This document shows positions 18,619 through 27,745 of a stretch of 64,000 bases of DNA, in pieces (the first letter of the stretch is position 1; each line of letters begins with the position of its first letter). The notes below the pieces were generated by a model. That model ran no database searches, was not told where the DNA came from, and saw only the letters and a list, made by a program, of their open reading frames with translations. The position numbers and the translations under genes are program-made. The stretch is taken from the NCBI RefSeq assembly GCF_037658235.1, contig NZ_JBBJLN010000005.1, positions 186,001 to 250,000 of the forward strand, given 5' to 3'. Source of the stretch: Yunchengibacter salinarum (GTDB taxonomy: Bacteria > Pseudomonadota > Alphaproteobacteria > Sphingomonadales > Kordiimonadaceae).

Positions 18619-19767
18619 TCACCCGTCCAACGCATCCTTCAAAGTGGCACAGACACTATCCAGTTCCCCGTCCGAAAGAAAGACATGAAATGGCAGTCCC
18701 ACAAGGCTTCGGTGCAGACGATCCGCCACTGGCAGATCCCCGCTGACGCGCGCGCAGTCCGCAAAGGCGGGGTGATGGTGCAGGGGCGGCAGATACCATT
18801 GCCGTGTCTGAATGCCCGCCGCGGCCAGCGCCGCCATGACGGGCCCGGCCCGTTCGCCCGTGTCCACGGGGAAGGTGGCGGGGCTGATACCTTCGCATAA
18901 CGGCCCCAACCCCAGGCGATCCGCAAGCCCGGCCCGATCCAGGGCCGCGCGGTAACGGGCCGCCAGCGCCAGGCGTGCCGCGCGCACATCCTGCCAGCGA
19001 TCCAACTGGGCCAGCCCATAGGCGGCCAGCACCTCGGCCATCTTGGCATTGGTCCCCGGTTCCACGATGACCCCGCGGGAAAAGCCGAAATTGGACTGGC
19101 GGCGCACACGATCCGCCAGTGAGGCCGAGCCGGTGACCACCAGCCCGCCTTCCCCCACACCGAACGGCTTGGTGGCATGGAGCGAGAACACCGCCGGCAC
19201 ATCCCCGTGCACCAGTTGCTGGCCAAGGCTTGCCGCCACATCCATCAACACGGGCGCGCCGGTTTCGGCCTGAAAGGCGGCCCAGTCCGCCGTGGGCAGG
19301 GGATAGCCGAACGGGGCCACGGGCATGACCGCCGCAATATCCGCGCCGGACAAGGCCTGCCGCGCAATAGTGGGGGTCAGCGCCCAGCACTGCGGGTCCA
19401 CATCGGCGATCACCGGCACATGCCCGGCCCGGTGCACGGCCAGAAGCGTGGCCGGGAATGTCACGGCGGGCACCAGAATACGGCTGCGCGGCGGCAGATC
19501 GGCGGCCAGCACCGCCAGATCCAGCCCCCCGGTGGCGGACGCCACGCTGACCACATGCAGCGGCGCGTCGCCATCCACCCGGCTTGCGGCCAGAAACGCT
19601 CCCATGGCCGCTTCGAAGCGGGTGACCAGCGGGCCGAAATTGCTGTACCAGCGGGCCGCGTGCATTTCCGCAAGATAGGGATGCACATCCGCCGCACCGG
19701 GCAAGTCCGGTACCAGACACGGAATACGCCAGCTTTGCCCGGTATCGGGATGCGCGCGCGTGGTCAT
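18619..19767 (-). CDS. DegT/DnrJ/EryC1/StrS-family PLP-dependent sugar aminotransferase
   Basis: 382 residues, normal for the family. PLP-binding features: the aldimine lysine Lys200 in SLHATKPFGVGEGG, Asp175 in VLMDVAASLGQQ, and the VPAVTFPATLLAVHRAG segment. Such enzymes aminate keto sugars bound to UDP or dTDP. The start has AAGGGGGCG upstream. It begins 36 bases after the HlyD gene and ends eight bases before the HMW1C-like gene, so it belongs to the same operon. No matching sugar dehydratase or dehydrogenase is adjacent, so the keto-sugar substrate would come from elsewhere; a role on another amino-acceptor is possible. Confidence 0.85.
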   Translation of the reverse strand: MTTRAHPDTGQSWRIPCLVPDLPGAADVHPYLAEMHAARWYSNFGPLVTRFEAAMGAFLAASRVDGDAPLHVVSVASATGGLDLAVLAADLPPRSRILVPAVTFPATLLAVHRAGHVPVIADVDPQCWALTPTIARQALSGADIAAVMPVAPFGYPLPTADWAAFQAETGAPVLMDVAASLGQQLVHGDVPAVFSLHATKPFGVGEGGLVVTGSASLADRVRRQSNFGFSRGVIVEPGTNAKMAEVLAAYGLAQLDRWQDVRAARLALAARYRAALDRAGLADRLGLGPLCEGISPATFPVDTGERAGPVMAALAAAGIQTRQWYLPPLHHHPAFADCARVSGDLPVADRLHRSLVGLPFHVFLSDGELDSVCATLKDALDG

Positions 19768-19803
19768 GGCGCCCCCTTCAAGGCCAGTATGATACAGACC
19801 CCG

Positions 19804-21180
19804 CTATTCATTGAAAGCCTGGTCGGTGAACATGCCGATCGGGCCGGACAACACCTGCAAAAATGTTTTCGGTTCGATCTTGATCAACACCGTGCCCATA
19901 TTGCCCGGCAGCATGTGTTCCGAGGCTTCGGCCTCATTCGGGTCCACTTGAACACGGCCAATGAAATAGCTTTCCTGGCTGCGTTCATCCACCACCGAAT
20001 CCTTGGACACATAGGTGAGCGTGCCATCCAGCGGCTCCGCCGTGCGGCCACGACCGAACTTCACGGTCACATCCTGACCGGCTTCCACATCCTCAATGGA
20101 GCCGGGGCTGATCCGCACCTCCAGTTCCAGCCGGGAATGGGTGGGGAAAATCTCCATCACCGTGTCGCCGGGGCGCAGCACGGCGCCGATGGACTTCTGC
20201 TCGATCAGGAAAACCACGCCGTCCACGGGCGAGCGCATGGCGGAGCGGTTCACCCGGTCCTCCAGCCGCTCGATCACATCCGCGGTTTCATTGAGCTGTT
20301 TCTGAATTTCGACGGCGACGTTCTCGGCTTCCTTGACCCGCTCCAGCCGCGCCTTTTCCTTTTCGGTGCGCAGGCTGGAAATATTGTTCTCGGCCCGCTC
20401 GATCTGAAGGCGGGCTTCCGCAATGCGCGCTTCCAGCGAGGCCAGATTCCGCTCGGTGGCGAACACCTGCGTGCGCCGGATCAGGCCCTTTTCCAGCAGG
20501 GACTGAAAATCCGCCAGTTCCCGATTGAACAGATCGGCCTGCTTTTCCAGCGACGTGATCACCGCCTTCTGCCCCTCGATTGTGCCGCGCTCGCCCTTGA
20601 TCTGGTTTTCGATCAGCTTGACCTGATTTTGCAGCACTTCCTGAAGGGCGCGAAACTCACCGCGCTGACTTTCCAGCGTTTCCTGCACACGCCGCTGGGC
20701 CAGCACGTCCTCCGGTATGTCATCGGGGAAGTCGATGGTTTTGGCCCCCATCACCTCGGCGCGGCGCCGGGCGAGCTGAACGCGCAGAATGGCGCGGCGG
20801 ATGCGGGCGCTGCGCAACTGGCTGGCCGCCTGGGTCACGTCGATCCGGGCGACGGGCTGGCCTTTTTCCACCATGTCGCCCTCCTCCACCAGAAGGGCAT
20901 CCAGAATACCGCCTTCAAGGTGCTGGACCACGCGGTTGTTGCCCGCCGCCACCACGCGGCCCGGCACCTGAATGGCCCCGCCCACTTCGGCCACGGCGGC
21001 CCATACGCCGCCGAACAGGAACACCAGGATGGCAACGATCTTGGCCTTGCGCAGCACGCCGCTGCGGGATGTTTCCACCCCTTCGTGCCAACGCTGCAAT
21101 TCGGCGGGCTTGAAACTGGTGGGGGCGCCGAGTGTGACCTCCCGGCTGTCCCCCGTTGCGGGCAATGTCTGACTGCTCAT
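19804..21180 (-). CDS. HlyD/PrtE-family type I secretion periplasmic adaptor
   Basis: 458 residues. A cytoplasmic N-terminus is followed by one transmembrane segment (IVAILVFLFGGVWAAVAEVG, about residues 48-67), a biotinyl-lipoyl half (GRVVAAGNNRVVQHLEGGIL), a long coiled coil (about residues 115-300), the second lipoyl half (SPVDGVVFLIEQKSIGAVL) and a beta-barrel C-terminus. This is the membrane fusion protein that joins the ABC transporter to a TolC-like outer-membrane channel; no TolC gene is in the window. Its ATG overlaps the ABC transporter stop as ATGA, so the two are translationally coupled. Confidence 0.93.
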   Translation of the reverse strand: MSSQTLPATGDSREVTLGAPTSFKPAELQRWHEGVETSRSGVLRKAKIVAILVFLFGGVWAAVAEVGGAIQVPGRVVAAGNNRVVQHLEGGILDALLVEEGDMVEKGQPVARIDVTQAASQLRSARIRRAILRVQLARRRAEVMGAKTIDFPDDIPEDVLAQRRVQETLESQRGEFRALQEVLQNQVKLIENQIKGERGTIEGQKAVITSLEKQADLFNRELADFQSLLEKGLIRRTQVFATERNLASLEARIAEARLQIERAENNISSLRTEKEKARLERVKEAENVAVEIQKQLNETADVIERLEDRVNRSAMRSPVDGVVFLIEQKSIGAVLRPGDTVMEIFPTHSRLELEVRISPGSIEDVEAGQDVTVKFGRGRTAEPLDGTLTYVSKDSVVDERSQESYFIGRVQVDPNEAEASEHMLPGNMGTVLIKIEPKTFLQVLSGPIGMFTDQAFNE

Positions 21181-23060
21181 GAGCCGGTTTTCCCTTCACC
21201 GCCAGGCGTGGCAGATCCCGCCGAGGGGCCGCCGTGGCCCGCGGCACGCGCCGGGGCGGCGCTCGTGGCGGCGTCTGCTTCTGTGGCTTTCCGATCCTGT
21301 CCGGGTTGCTGACCCTGCTGGCCCTTTTGAGCCTGCTGGCCCTGTTGGGGTGCCTTTGCGCCCGAAGCGGGCTGTGCCTGCGCCCTGGTGCTGGATACGG
21401 CCTGCACCCGATCGCCCTGAAGCACCTCCCGCGTGGGGCCGAATTTGTCCACCTGGCCTTTTTTCAGGATCAGCACCTTGTCCGTATGCTGCAACACGCT
21501 GGGCCGCTGGGACACGATAATGCAGGTGATGCCTTCCTGTTTTGCCCGGTGCATGGCGGCATGGAGGATTTCCTCCCCCTGCGAATCCAGTGCGGCGTTG
21601 GGTTCGTCCAGCACAAGGATACGGGGGTCGCCATAAAAGGCGCGGGCCAGTGCGATCAACTGGGCCTGACCGCCGGACGGCCAGAATTTGCCAAGCTGGA
21701 TCGGGGTGTCATACCCTTCCGGCAGGGACAGGATGAAATCATGCACGCCCGCGCGCTGCGCTGCCTTGACGGCCAGTTCCGGCGGGTCTTCCCGGCGCAG
21801 GCGGGCAATGTTCTCCCGCACGGTGGCCTCGAAGAAGTCCACCTTCTGCGGCACATAGCCCACATGCCAGCCACGGGTTACCGGGTCCCACACGGAGAGA
21901 TCCTGCCCATCCAGCTTCACCTGCCCCACGCTTGGTTCCAGATAGCCCACCAGCAGCTTGGCCAGCGTGGACTTGCCCGCGCCATTGGGGCCGATAATGG
22001 CAACCGTTTCCCCCGGTTCGGCATTGATGTAAACACCGCGCAGAATGGGCGGCTGACCGGGCTGGGGCACATAGGTGATCCGCGCGGCCTGAAGGTGGCC
22101 TTCGGGCCGGGGCAGCGGGGTGGCGTGATCCGGCAGGGACAGTTCGCCCAGCCGGGCGGTCAGGCGCTTGTCCGCCTCCCAGCCCTGCTTCAGGCCCTTC
22201 CAGCCGCCCACCAGCATATCGATGGGCTGAAGCGCGCGGCCCCCGATGATGGCGGCGGCGAAAACCACGATGAAATCCGCATTGCCGGACAGCACCAGCA
22301 GCGCCCCCACCAGCAGCAGAACGATCTGCAGAATCTGGCGGGCGGACTTGGCGATGCCCTGATGCAGGCCGCCATTGGCCGCCAGCCGCATATTGGCGGT
22401 GCTGTTCACTTTCTGGTGCTGCCCCCAATCCTGAACCGACTGGTGAAACAGCCCCTGCGCGCGCACATATTCCTGATTGCGGAAATGCATGGCCATGGCG
22501 CGCTGCGCCGCCTGCTGGGCGGCCTGCTGTTCTTCCATGTCGCGGGCGCCCTTGATCTCACCCCAATAGGCCAGCGCCAGCAGAAACAGGCCGCCGATCA
22601 CCACGGTCAGAGCCAGCAGGGGGTGAATGATCAACAGCACCACCAGAAACATGGGCAGCATGGGAAAGTCGAATATGGCGATAAGGCCGCTGCCGCCCAG
22701 CATGTTCTTCAACGCGGTCAAATCCCCCATGGTCTGGGGGTTGGGGTCGTGCTGCCGGTTCAACTCCCCCGCCATGATCACGCCCGCCATGTTGGATTCC
22801 AGCCGGGTCGCGGCGCGGGACAGCATGATGGACCGCGCCGCCATCAACAGGCCCATGACGGACAGAATGACAAAAGCAGCGAGGAAAAGCGCCCACAGCG
22901 TGCTCATGTTTTCGGACGGCAGCACCACCCGGTAGGTGTTGAACATGAACATGGGCATGGCCAACATGCTGATATTGATGAACAGCGAATAGACGAAAAT
23001 GATCCGCATCTTCTTTTTGAAGGCGGCCTTTTCAGTCTCGTATGCCTCTAAGGGGGTCAT
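21177..23060 (-). CDS. Type I secretion ABC transporter (PrtD/LapB-like permease-ATPase)
   Basis: 627 residues. The N-terminal half is an exporter transmembrane domain (FVYSLFINISMLAMPMFMF and further helices). The ATPase has Walker A IGPNGAGKSTLAKLL, signature PSGGQAQLIALARAF and Walker B ILVLDEPNAALDSQGE. There is no N-terminal peptidase C39 domain, as expected for PrtD-type exporters of RTX proteins. The last 70 residues are an unusual low-complexity tail rich in Gln, Gly and Ala (QQGQQAQKGQQGQQPGQ). GGGAGAG precedes the ATG at 23060. It is the first gene of the apparent operon running down to 11120 and lies just downstream of the RTX gene and its terminator. Confidence 0.93.
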   Translation of the reverse strand: MTPLEAYETEKAAFKKKMRIIFVYSLFINISMLAMPMFMFNTYRVVLPSENMSTLWALFLAAFVILSVMGLLMAARSIMLSRAATRLESNMAGVIMAGELNRQHDPNPQTMGDLTALKNMLGGSGLIAIFDFPMLPMFLVVLLIIHPLLALTVVIGGLFLLALAYWGEIKGARDMEEQQAAQQAAQRAMAMHFRNQEYVRAQGLFHQSVQDWGQHQKVNSTANMRLAANGGLHQGIAKSARQILQIVLLLVGALLVLSGNADFIVVFAAAIIGGRALQPIDMLVGGWKGLKQGWEADKRLTARLGELSLPDHATPLPRPEGHLQAARITYVPQPGQPPILRGVYINAEPGETVAIIGPNGAGKSTLAKLLVGYLEPSVGQVKLDGQDLSVWDPVTRGWHVGYVPQKVDFFEATVRENIARLRREDPPELAVKAAQRAGVHDFILSLPEGYDTPIQLGKFWPSGGQAQLIALARAFYGDPRILVLDEPNAALDSQGEEILHAAMHRAKQEGITCIIVSQRPSVLQHTDKVLILKKGQVDKFGPTREVLQGDRVQAVSSTRAQAQPASGAKAPQQGQQAQKGQQGQQPGQDRKATEADAATSAAPARAAGHGGPSAGSATPGGEGKTGS

Positions 23061-23242
23061 GCACTCTCCCACTTTGTGGATCGACCGGCTGAATGCCGGG
23101 CCGCGCCCCCCGGTATGCCGGGGCAAAGGGCGGAACTTCGGCGGTATAGCATGGGCCGTTTCACGCTGTCTATAGCGCGCGAGCGGCGCCGCCCGCCTGC
23201 CACCCATGCGGGCAAAGGGCCGGGCAAGATACGCGTATCCCA

Positions 23243-23277
23243 CAAAAAAAGGAGAGGGCCCGAAGGCCCCCTCCCGA
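23243..23277 (-). terminator. Strong Rho-independent terminator of the RTX gene
   Basis: On the minus strand, GGGAGGGGGCC, a TTCG tetraloop and GGCCCTCTCC form a long GC stem followed by seven T residues. It lies 37 bases past the RTX stop and separates that transcript from the ABC transporter operon. Confidence 0.92.
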
Positions 23278-23313
23278 TTGGATCATCCGTTTCCGGATCG
23301 CTGTTGCCAGCGA

Positions 23314-26262
23314 TTAGAAGAGGATGTTGCCTTCCGCGTCCGCGGCGGACAGATCCGTGACTGTCGTGCCTTTCAGGGTCACGAAGTTGCCGTCACCCAG
23401 ATCGATCAGGACATCATCACCAGCCACCGTCGTGGCGTTCAGCAGATCGCTGAGGTTGGTGAAGTCGGTCTCGGTGCCCCGCAGGTCGAGGACATCCTCG
23501 TCGTTGCAGAAGAGGCCGGTGACCGTATCGTTACCGCTGTCCGTACCGAACACCAGCGTGTCGCTGCTGTCGCTACCCAGGGTGAACGTGTCGTTCCCGG
23601 CACCACCGTCGATGGTCGTATTGCCATCACCGGTGATGGTCACCGTGTCACGACCGGCACCGCCGTCGATGTCAACGTTGCCGCTGCCCTGGATACCGAT
23701 GGTATCGTCACCGGCACCACCGTCGATGCTGAAGGCACCGGAGGCCGTGGTACTGTCGTCGATGGTATCGTTGCCGTCACCGCCGAGAACCGTGTCCCCG
23801 TCATTGACGTTGTTGATATCATCGTCGCCGGCACCGCCGTCGATGTCGTCATTACCGGCACCGCCGTCGATGACGTCATTGCCAGCCTGGCCAAGGATGG
23901 TGTCGGCACCTTTGCCGCCCACGATGGTGTCGATGCCGTCGCCGCCGCGCAGGACGTCGTCGCCATCACCACCATTAAGGTCATCACAACCATCACCACC
24001 GAACAGGCTGTCACCGCCAGCACCGCCGGAGATGTTGTCGTCACCGTCACCGCCGAAGAGCTGATCGATACCAGCGTCGCCAGTCACTTTGTCGTCGCCA
24101 GTACCTGCGAACACGACGTCGTCGTCGGCACCGCCGTCGAGGCTGTCATCGCCAGCACCGCCAAGCAGTTCGTCGTCACCATTGCCGCCAGCGATGGTGT
24201 CAAGGCCGGTACCGGCAGTTTCCTTGCCGCCGAACAGCACGTCTGCGCCGCCGCCGCCGGAAATGTCATCATTGCCTGCGCCGCCGCCGACGATATCGCC
24301 GCCGCCAGTGCCGGAAATGGTGTCTTTGCCGGTGCCAGCCCAGCCGACGCTGCCCGCATCATCGGAGCTTCCGAGCGCGATGTCGTTGGTCACGTCGAAG
24401 TCACCAAGGATGATCCGGTCATTGCCGTCACCACCAAACAGGGTGTTGGCGCCGTCATTACCGGTGCTGTCAGCTTTCGAGTTGATGAAGCCGCTGGTGC
24501 GGCCGCCGCCGATCAGGAAGTCATCGCCTGCGCCGCCGCCGATGGTGTCGTTACCGGCATCGCCTTGCAGGGAGTCGTTACCCTTGTCGTCAGCGCCAGC
24601 GAAGAAGACGTCGTCGTCGTTGCCGCCCTCGCCAATATCGTCGCCATTACCGCCGGTAATGGTGTCGTTACCGGAACCGCCAGTGATCTTGTCATTACCG
24701 CGACCGCCAAGATTCCGGTCAGCACCGGCACCACCATCAAGGGTGTCATCGCCGTTGCCGCCTTCGAGACGCTCGTTACCGGTATTGCCGATCAGTTCAT
24801 CGTCACCGGAACCACCAGTAACATCGTCACCCGGATTCAGAGCCTGAACCTTGTCATCCACTCCAATGAAGAAGTTGATGTTGGCATCAAACTGGTCGCC
24901 AGTAGTCTCGGTGTCGCCGTCCGTGTCAATAGTCACTTTTACGGACTCAGAGAGATCTTCCGTGAAGTTCACGGCTTCGGCACTCGGTGTATAGTCGATA
25001 TTGCCGTTTTCATTGATGGAGACAGTCGAGCCGCTATCCAATGTAACAGAACCATCGGTTTCGCTATCAAGCGACACGATCGTAACCTGATCATCATTGG
25101 CGCCAACAACACTGCCGTCCTTGCCACCCAAGAAAGTCGCCACGGAAGACACCACATTGATGCCTTCAACAGCATCGGAACCTTCCGTTTCAAACCGGTT
25201 GGTATCTTCATTGAACGAAGCGTGACCACCGCTGCCAGTATCGCCATTGAACGCCAAGAGGTCTTGATTCGAACCAAGGTCACTAAGGGTCACGTTGTCG
25301 AACACAACCGTTTCAACATCAGTGAAGCCGTCTGCGCCTTGATCGGTGACCTTGAAGATATCGTTAGAACCCTTGGACAGCTCACCAACATTCAATACAC
25401 CATCAAAGGTCAGCGTATCCGTACCGGCGCCGCCATCAACGTTGTTGTCGCCAGCACCGATAAAGATGTCATCATTACCGGAACCGCCGTTCAGGGCATC
25501 ATCACCCTTACCAGCGGTCAGCGTGTCGTTGCCGGCGTTGCCATAAAGGTCATCGTCGCCATCACCACCGCTGAGAACGTCGGCATCGTTACCGCCAGTC
25601 AGGGAGTCATTGCCGTCACCGCCGGTCAGCGTGTCATCGCCGTTACCGCCGCTGAGCAGGTCATCGCCGTTCTGGCCGTACAGATCGTCATCACCGGCTT
25701 CACCGGCGATGGTGTCGCCATCGGTGTTACCCATGATCATGTCGGCATTGGCACCACCGGCGATAATGTCGGCGCCAGCGCCGCCATCGATGGTGTCGTT
25801 GCCTTCTTGCCCGAACAGGCGAGCCGCCTGACCGATCGCATCGTCATCGGCAACGCCGCCGGACAGAGCGCTCGGCGCCGTACCGGCATCGTCAGCATTG
25901 GAACCGGTGATCAGATCATCACCCGCACCGCCGAATACCAGATCGCCAGAGTCAGTGTTGTTGGAGCCACCATCACCGGCTGTCAGCGTGTCATCGCCTT
26001 TGCCGCCATCAAGCGTGTCACCGCCATCGTTGGTCAGGCCAGAGAAGACGCCGTCGCCGCTACCAGTTGTGAAATCGCCATCATTCTGGGTCCCACCGGA
26101 GCCGCCGCCTTCAATTACGTCATTGCCAGCACCGCCGGTCAGACGGTCGTTATCAGCACCGCCGGTAATGGTGTCATTGCCACCACCGCCATCGATACTG
26201 TCAAAACCCAGGCCACCAAAGAGGCCATCATCGCCCCCGGCACCTGTTGTTGAATTAGCCAT
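23314..26262 (-). CDS. RTX-repeat calcium-binding protein, type I secretion substrate
   Basis: 982 residues, acidic and Gly/Asp/Asn-rich. RTX nonapeptides (GGxGNDxIxGG) start almost at once after MANSTTGAGGDDG and fill residues about 10-290 and 465-930. Between the blocks, about residues 330-465 form a non-repeat beta domain (GSTVSINENGNIDYTPS) resembling cadherin-like or VCBS modules. The C-terminus (GNFVTLKGTTVTDLSAADAE, then GNILF) has the short hydrophobic ending of T1SS signals; no Sec signal is present. AGGAGG precedes the ATG at 26262, and a strong terminator follows, indicating high single-gene expression. Two cysteines (GGDGCDDL, GLFCNDED) are unusual for RTX proteins. About fifteen to twenty N-X-S/T sequons occur, mostly N-D-T or N-D-S within repeats. 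It could be an S-layer-like or adhesive surface protein. Confidence 0.9.
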   Translation of the reverse strand: MANSTTGAGGDDGLFGGLGFDSIDGGGGNDTITGGADNDRLTGGAGNDVIEGGGSGGTQNDGDFTTGSGDGVFSGLTNDGGDTLDGGKGDDTLTAGDGGSNNTDSGDLVFGGAGDDLITGSNADDAGTAPSALSGGVADDDAIGQAARLFGQEGNDTIDGGAGADIIAGGANADMIMGNTDGDTIAGEAGDDDLYGQNGDDLLSGGNGDDTLTGGDGNDSLTGGNDADVLSGGDGDDDLYGNAGNDTLTAGKGDDALNGGSGNDDIFIGAGDNNVDGGAGTDTLTFDGVLNVGELSKGSNDIFKVTDQGADGFTDVETVVFDNVTLSDLGSNQDLLAFNGDTGSGGHASFNEDTNRFETEGSDAVEGINVVSSVATFLGGKDGSVVGANDDQVTIVSLDSETDGSVTLDSGSTVSINENGNIDYTPSAEAVNFTEDLSESVKVTIDTDGDTETTGDQFDANINFFIGVDDKVQALNPGDDVTGGSGDDELIGNTGNERLEGGNGDDTLDGGAGADRNLGGRGNDKITGGSGNDTITGGNGDDIGEGGNDDDVFFAGADDKGNDSLQGDAGNDTIGGGAGDDFLIGGGRTSGFINSKADSTGNDGANTLFGGDGNDRIILGDFDVTNDIALGSSDDAGSVGWAGTGKDTISGTGGGDIVGGGAGNDDISGGGGADVLFGGKETAGTGLDTIAGGNGDDELLGGAGDDSLDGGADDDVVFAGTGDDKVTGDAGIDQLFGGDGDDNISGGAGGDSLFGGDGCDDLNGGDGDDVLRGGDGIDTIVGGKGADTILGQAGNDVIDGGAGNDDIDGGAGDDDINNVNDGDTVLGGDGNDTIDDSTTASGAFSIDGGAGDDTIGIQGSGNVDIDGGAGRDTVTITGDGNTTIDGGAGNDTFTLGSDSSDTLVFGTDSGNDTVTGLFCNDEDVLDLRGTETDFTNLSDLLNATTVAGDDVLIDLGDGNFVTLKGTTVTDLSAADAEGNILF

Positions 26263-26328
26263 AGCTTTCCTCCTAAAAAAGCTTCTTCTACGCAAAGAGG
26301 CGCGAGTACAGAGAGCCCCCCGAACCTC

Positions 26329-26359
26329 GTACGTACAGATAATCCGCTTCGAATGTCAA
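26329..26359 (-). promoter_or_regulatory. Possible promoter of the RTX gene
   Basis: On the minus strand a consensus TTGACA lies at 26354-26359, about 90 bases before the RTX start. About 17 bases on is the palindrome GTACGTAC (26329-26336) in the place of a -10 box, which matches consensus poorly. The flanking DNA is AT-rich compared with the window. Confidence 0.35.
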
Positions 26360-26500
26360 CCGCATATCGCAGGCGCACGGGCGCCTAATCAACGCCTTAG
26401 CCCACGGACGGGTTACCCATTCCCCACGAATTTCGAGCCGCGATGCTACCGCAGTGTTTGCCGCTAGGGAAGCATCGCACAAAACTTTAGGCGTTCACCC

Positions 26501-27745
26501 TTAAATCTGTTGCATCTCTGCAACAGATTTACCCTCAGCGACCGCTTCTATCAGGCGTTTATGCCTTGGAACCAGATGTTTCGCGTCATACCGGTCGAGA
26601 ATCAGGGCGCGGGCGGCACGGCGCAAGGGTTCGGATTCGGCCTGATGGTCGATGGCGTGGTCCACCCTGTCCATCAGGGCATCCACATCGAAGAAATCCG
26701 CCAGCCAGCCGGTATCGCCGTGGCCGATCACCTCCCGCACCGGCTCGGTATCGGAACCCACAATGAGCGCCCCGGCGGCCATGGATTCGAGCAGCGACCA
26801 GGACAGCACGAAAGGCGCGGTCAGATACACATGGGCACGCGCCACGCGCACCGCATCACGCAAAAAAGACAGCGGCTGAAGCCCGGTAAAGTGGAGTCGG
26901 CTTTCGTCAAAGGCGAATCTGTCCAGCGCCCATTGCTTCAGCCCCTTGCCGTCCGGGCGCTGAGCGCCGTAGGCGATGCGGTCATGGGCGATGATCACGG
27001 TTTGCAGCCGGGGCCGACGCTTTTGCAGGCGGGAGACCATCTCCATGAACTGGGGGAAACCGCGATATTCCTCCATCCCGCGGGCGATATAGGTGATCAC
27101 CTCGTCATTGCGGGTCAGTTCCCGCCCGTCCGGCAGCTTCAGGCGCGGTTCGTCCACCGGCTTGAAGAAGTCCGTGTCCACCCCGTCGTGCAATATGCTG
27201 ATCCGGTCCCGCACCATATCCGGCAACTGGCCGTGCTGGAACCGGGTGGGGCACTGGCCCCAGTCCTGCGCCACCATATCGTGCAGGATGGGCGTGTTCT
27301 TCATGCGGATGCGGATTTCGTCATTGGGGCCGTAGGGTTCGTCCATCAGGAATTCGCCGTCGCCGCCGTGGCAGTGATAATACCACTCATAGTAATTCAG
27401 CAGTTTGGCATCGGGGAATATGTCCTTGATGAACATGCCATTGCCCCAGCCGGAATGGGACAGCACGACATCCGGGCGCTCCCCCCGCTCCTTCATCGCC
27501 AGCAGCGCCTTATAAGCGGCCTGGCCGGTGATCACGGCCCGTTCCGTGCTGATCAGGCTGGGGTGGATCTTTCGGTTCGGCTCCCGGTGCGGGGTGTAGT
27601 TGATGCGGGGGATGCTCACCCTTTGTTCATTGCTGGCCAGCGTGGCGGCGGCCATGCGGTAATCGGTGTTTTCCTTCAGATAAGTATAAATGCGCCGGTA
27701 CTGGCCCGGAAAATTGTTATGAATAAACAGAATGTTCATTGTCAT
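26501..27745 (-). CDS. GT4-family glycosyltransferase
   Basis: 414 residues with a GT-B fold. The N-terminus is MNILFIHNNFPGQYRRIYTYL, typical of surface-glycan GT4 enzymes, and the N-domain carries VVLSHSGWGNGMFIKDIFPD and LLNYYEWYYH. The donor half has SILHDGVDTDFFKP, ITYIARGMEEYRGFPQFMEM and the EX7E-like APFVLSWSLLESMAAGALIVGSD. ATG at 27745 (MTMN) overlaps the stop of the upstream gene as ATGA; ATG at 27739 is the alternative. It lies directly upstream of the RTX gene on the same strand, with a 238-base gap. The sugar transferred is unknown. Confidence 0.88.
   Translation of the reverse strand: MTMNILFIHNNFPGQYRRIYTYLKENTDYRMAAATLASNEQRVSIPRINYTPHREPNRKIHPSLISTERAVITGQAAYKALLAMKERGERPDVVLSHSGWGNGMFIKDIFPDAKLLNYYEWYYHCHGGDGEFLMDEPYGPNDEIRIRMKNTPILHDMVAQDWGQCPTRFQHGQLPDMVRDRISILHDGVDTDFFKPVDEPRLKLPDGRELTRNDEVITYIARGMEEYRGFPQFMEMVSRLQKRRPRLQTVIIAHDRIAYGAQRPDGKGLKQWALDRFAFDESRLHFTGLQPLSFLRDAVRVARAHVYLTAPFVLSWSLLESMAAGALIVGSDTEPVREVIGHGDTGWLADFFDVDALMDRVDHAIDHQAESEPLRRAARALILDRYDAKHLVPRHKRLIEAVAEGKSVAEMQQI

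Noticed and set aside
16688..18688. Plus-strand open frame opposite the HMW1C-like gene
   Set aside because: GC-rich antisense frame; the minus-strand protein has clear family motifs.
23206..26253. Long plus-strand open frame opposite the RTX gene, Val/Ile/Thr/Ala-periodic
   Set aside because: Its periodicity is the reverse complement of the RTX repeats; no ribosome site, no family resemblance.
23314..26262. Repeats considered as a CRISPR array
   Set aside because: Units are in-frame RTX codons with no regular spacer structure and no cas genes.
26455..26500. Seven-base inverted repeat CGATGCT/AGCATCG as terminator of the GT4 gene
   Set aside because: Large loop and no T-tract on the minus strand.
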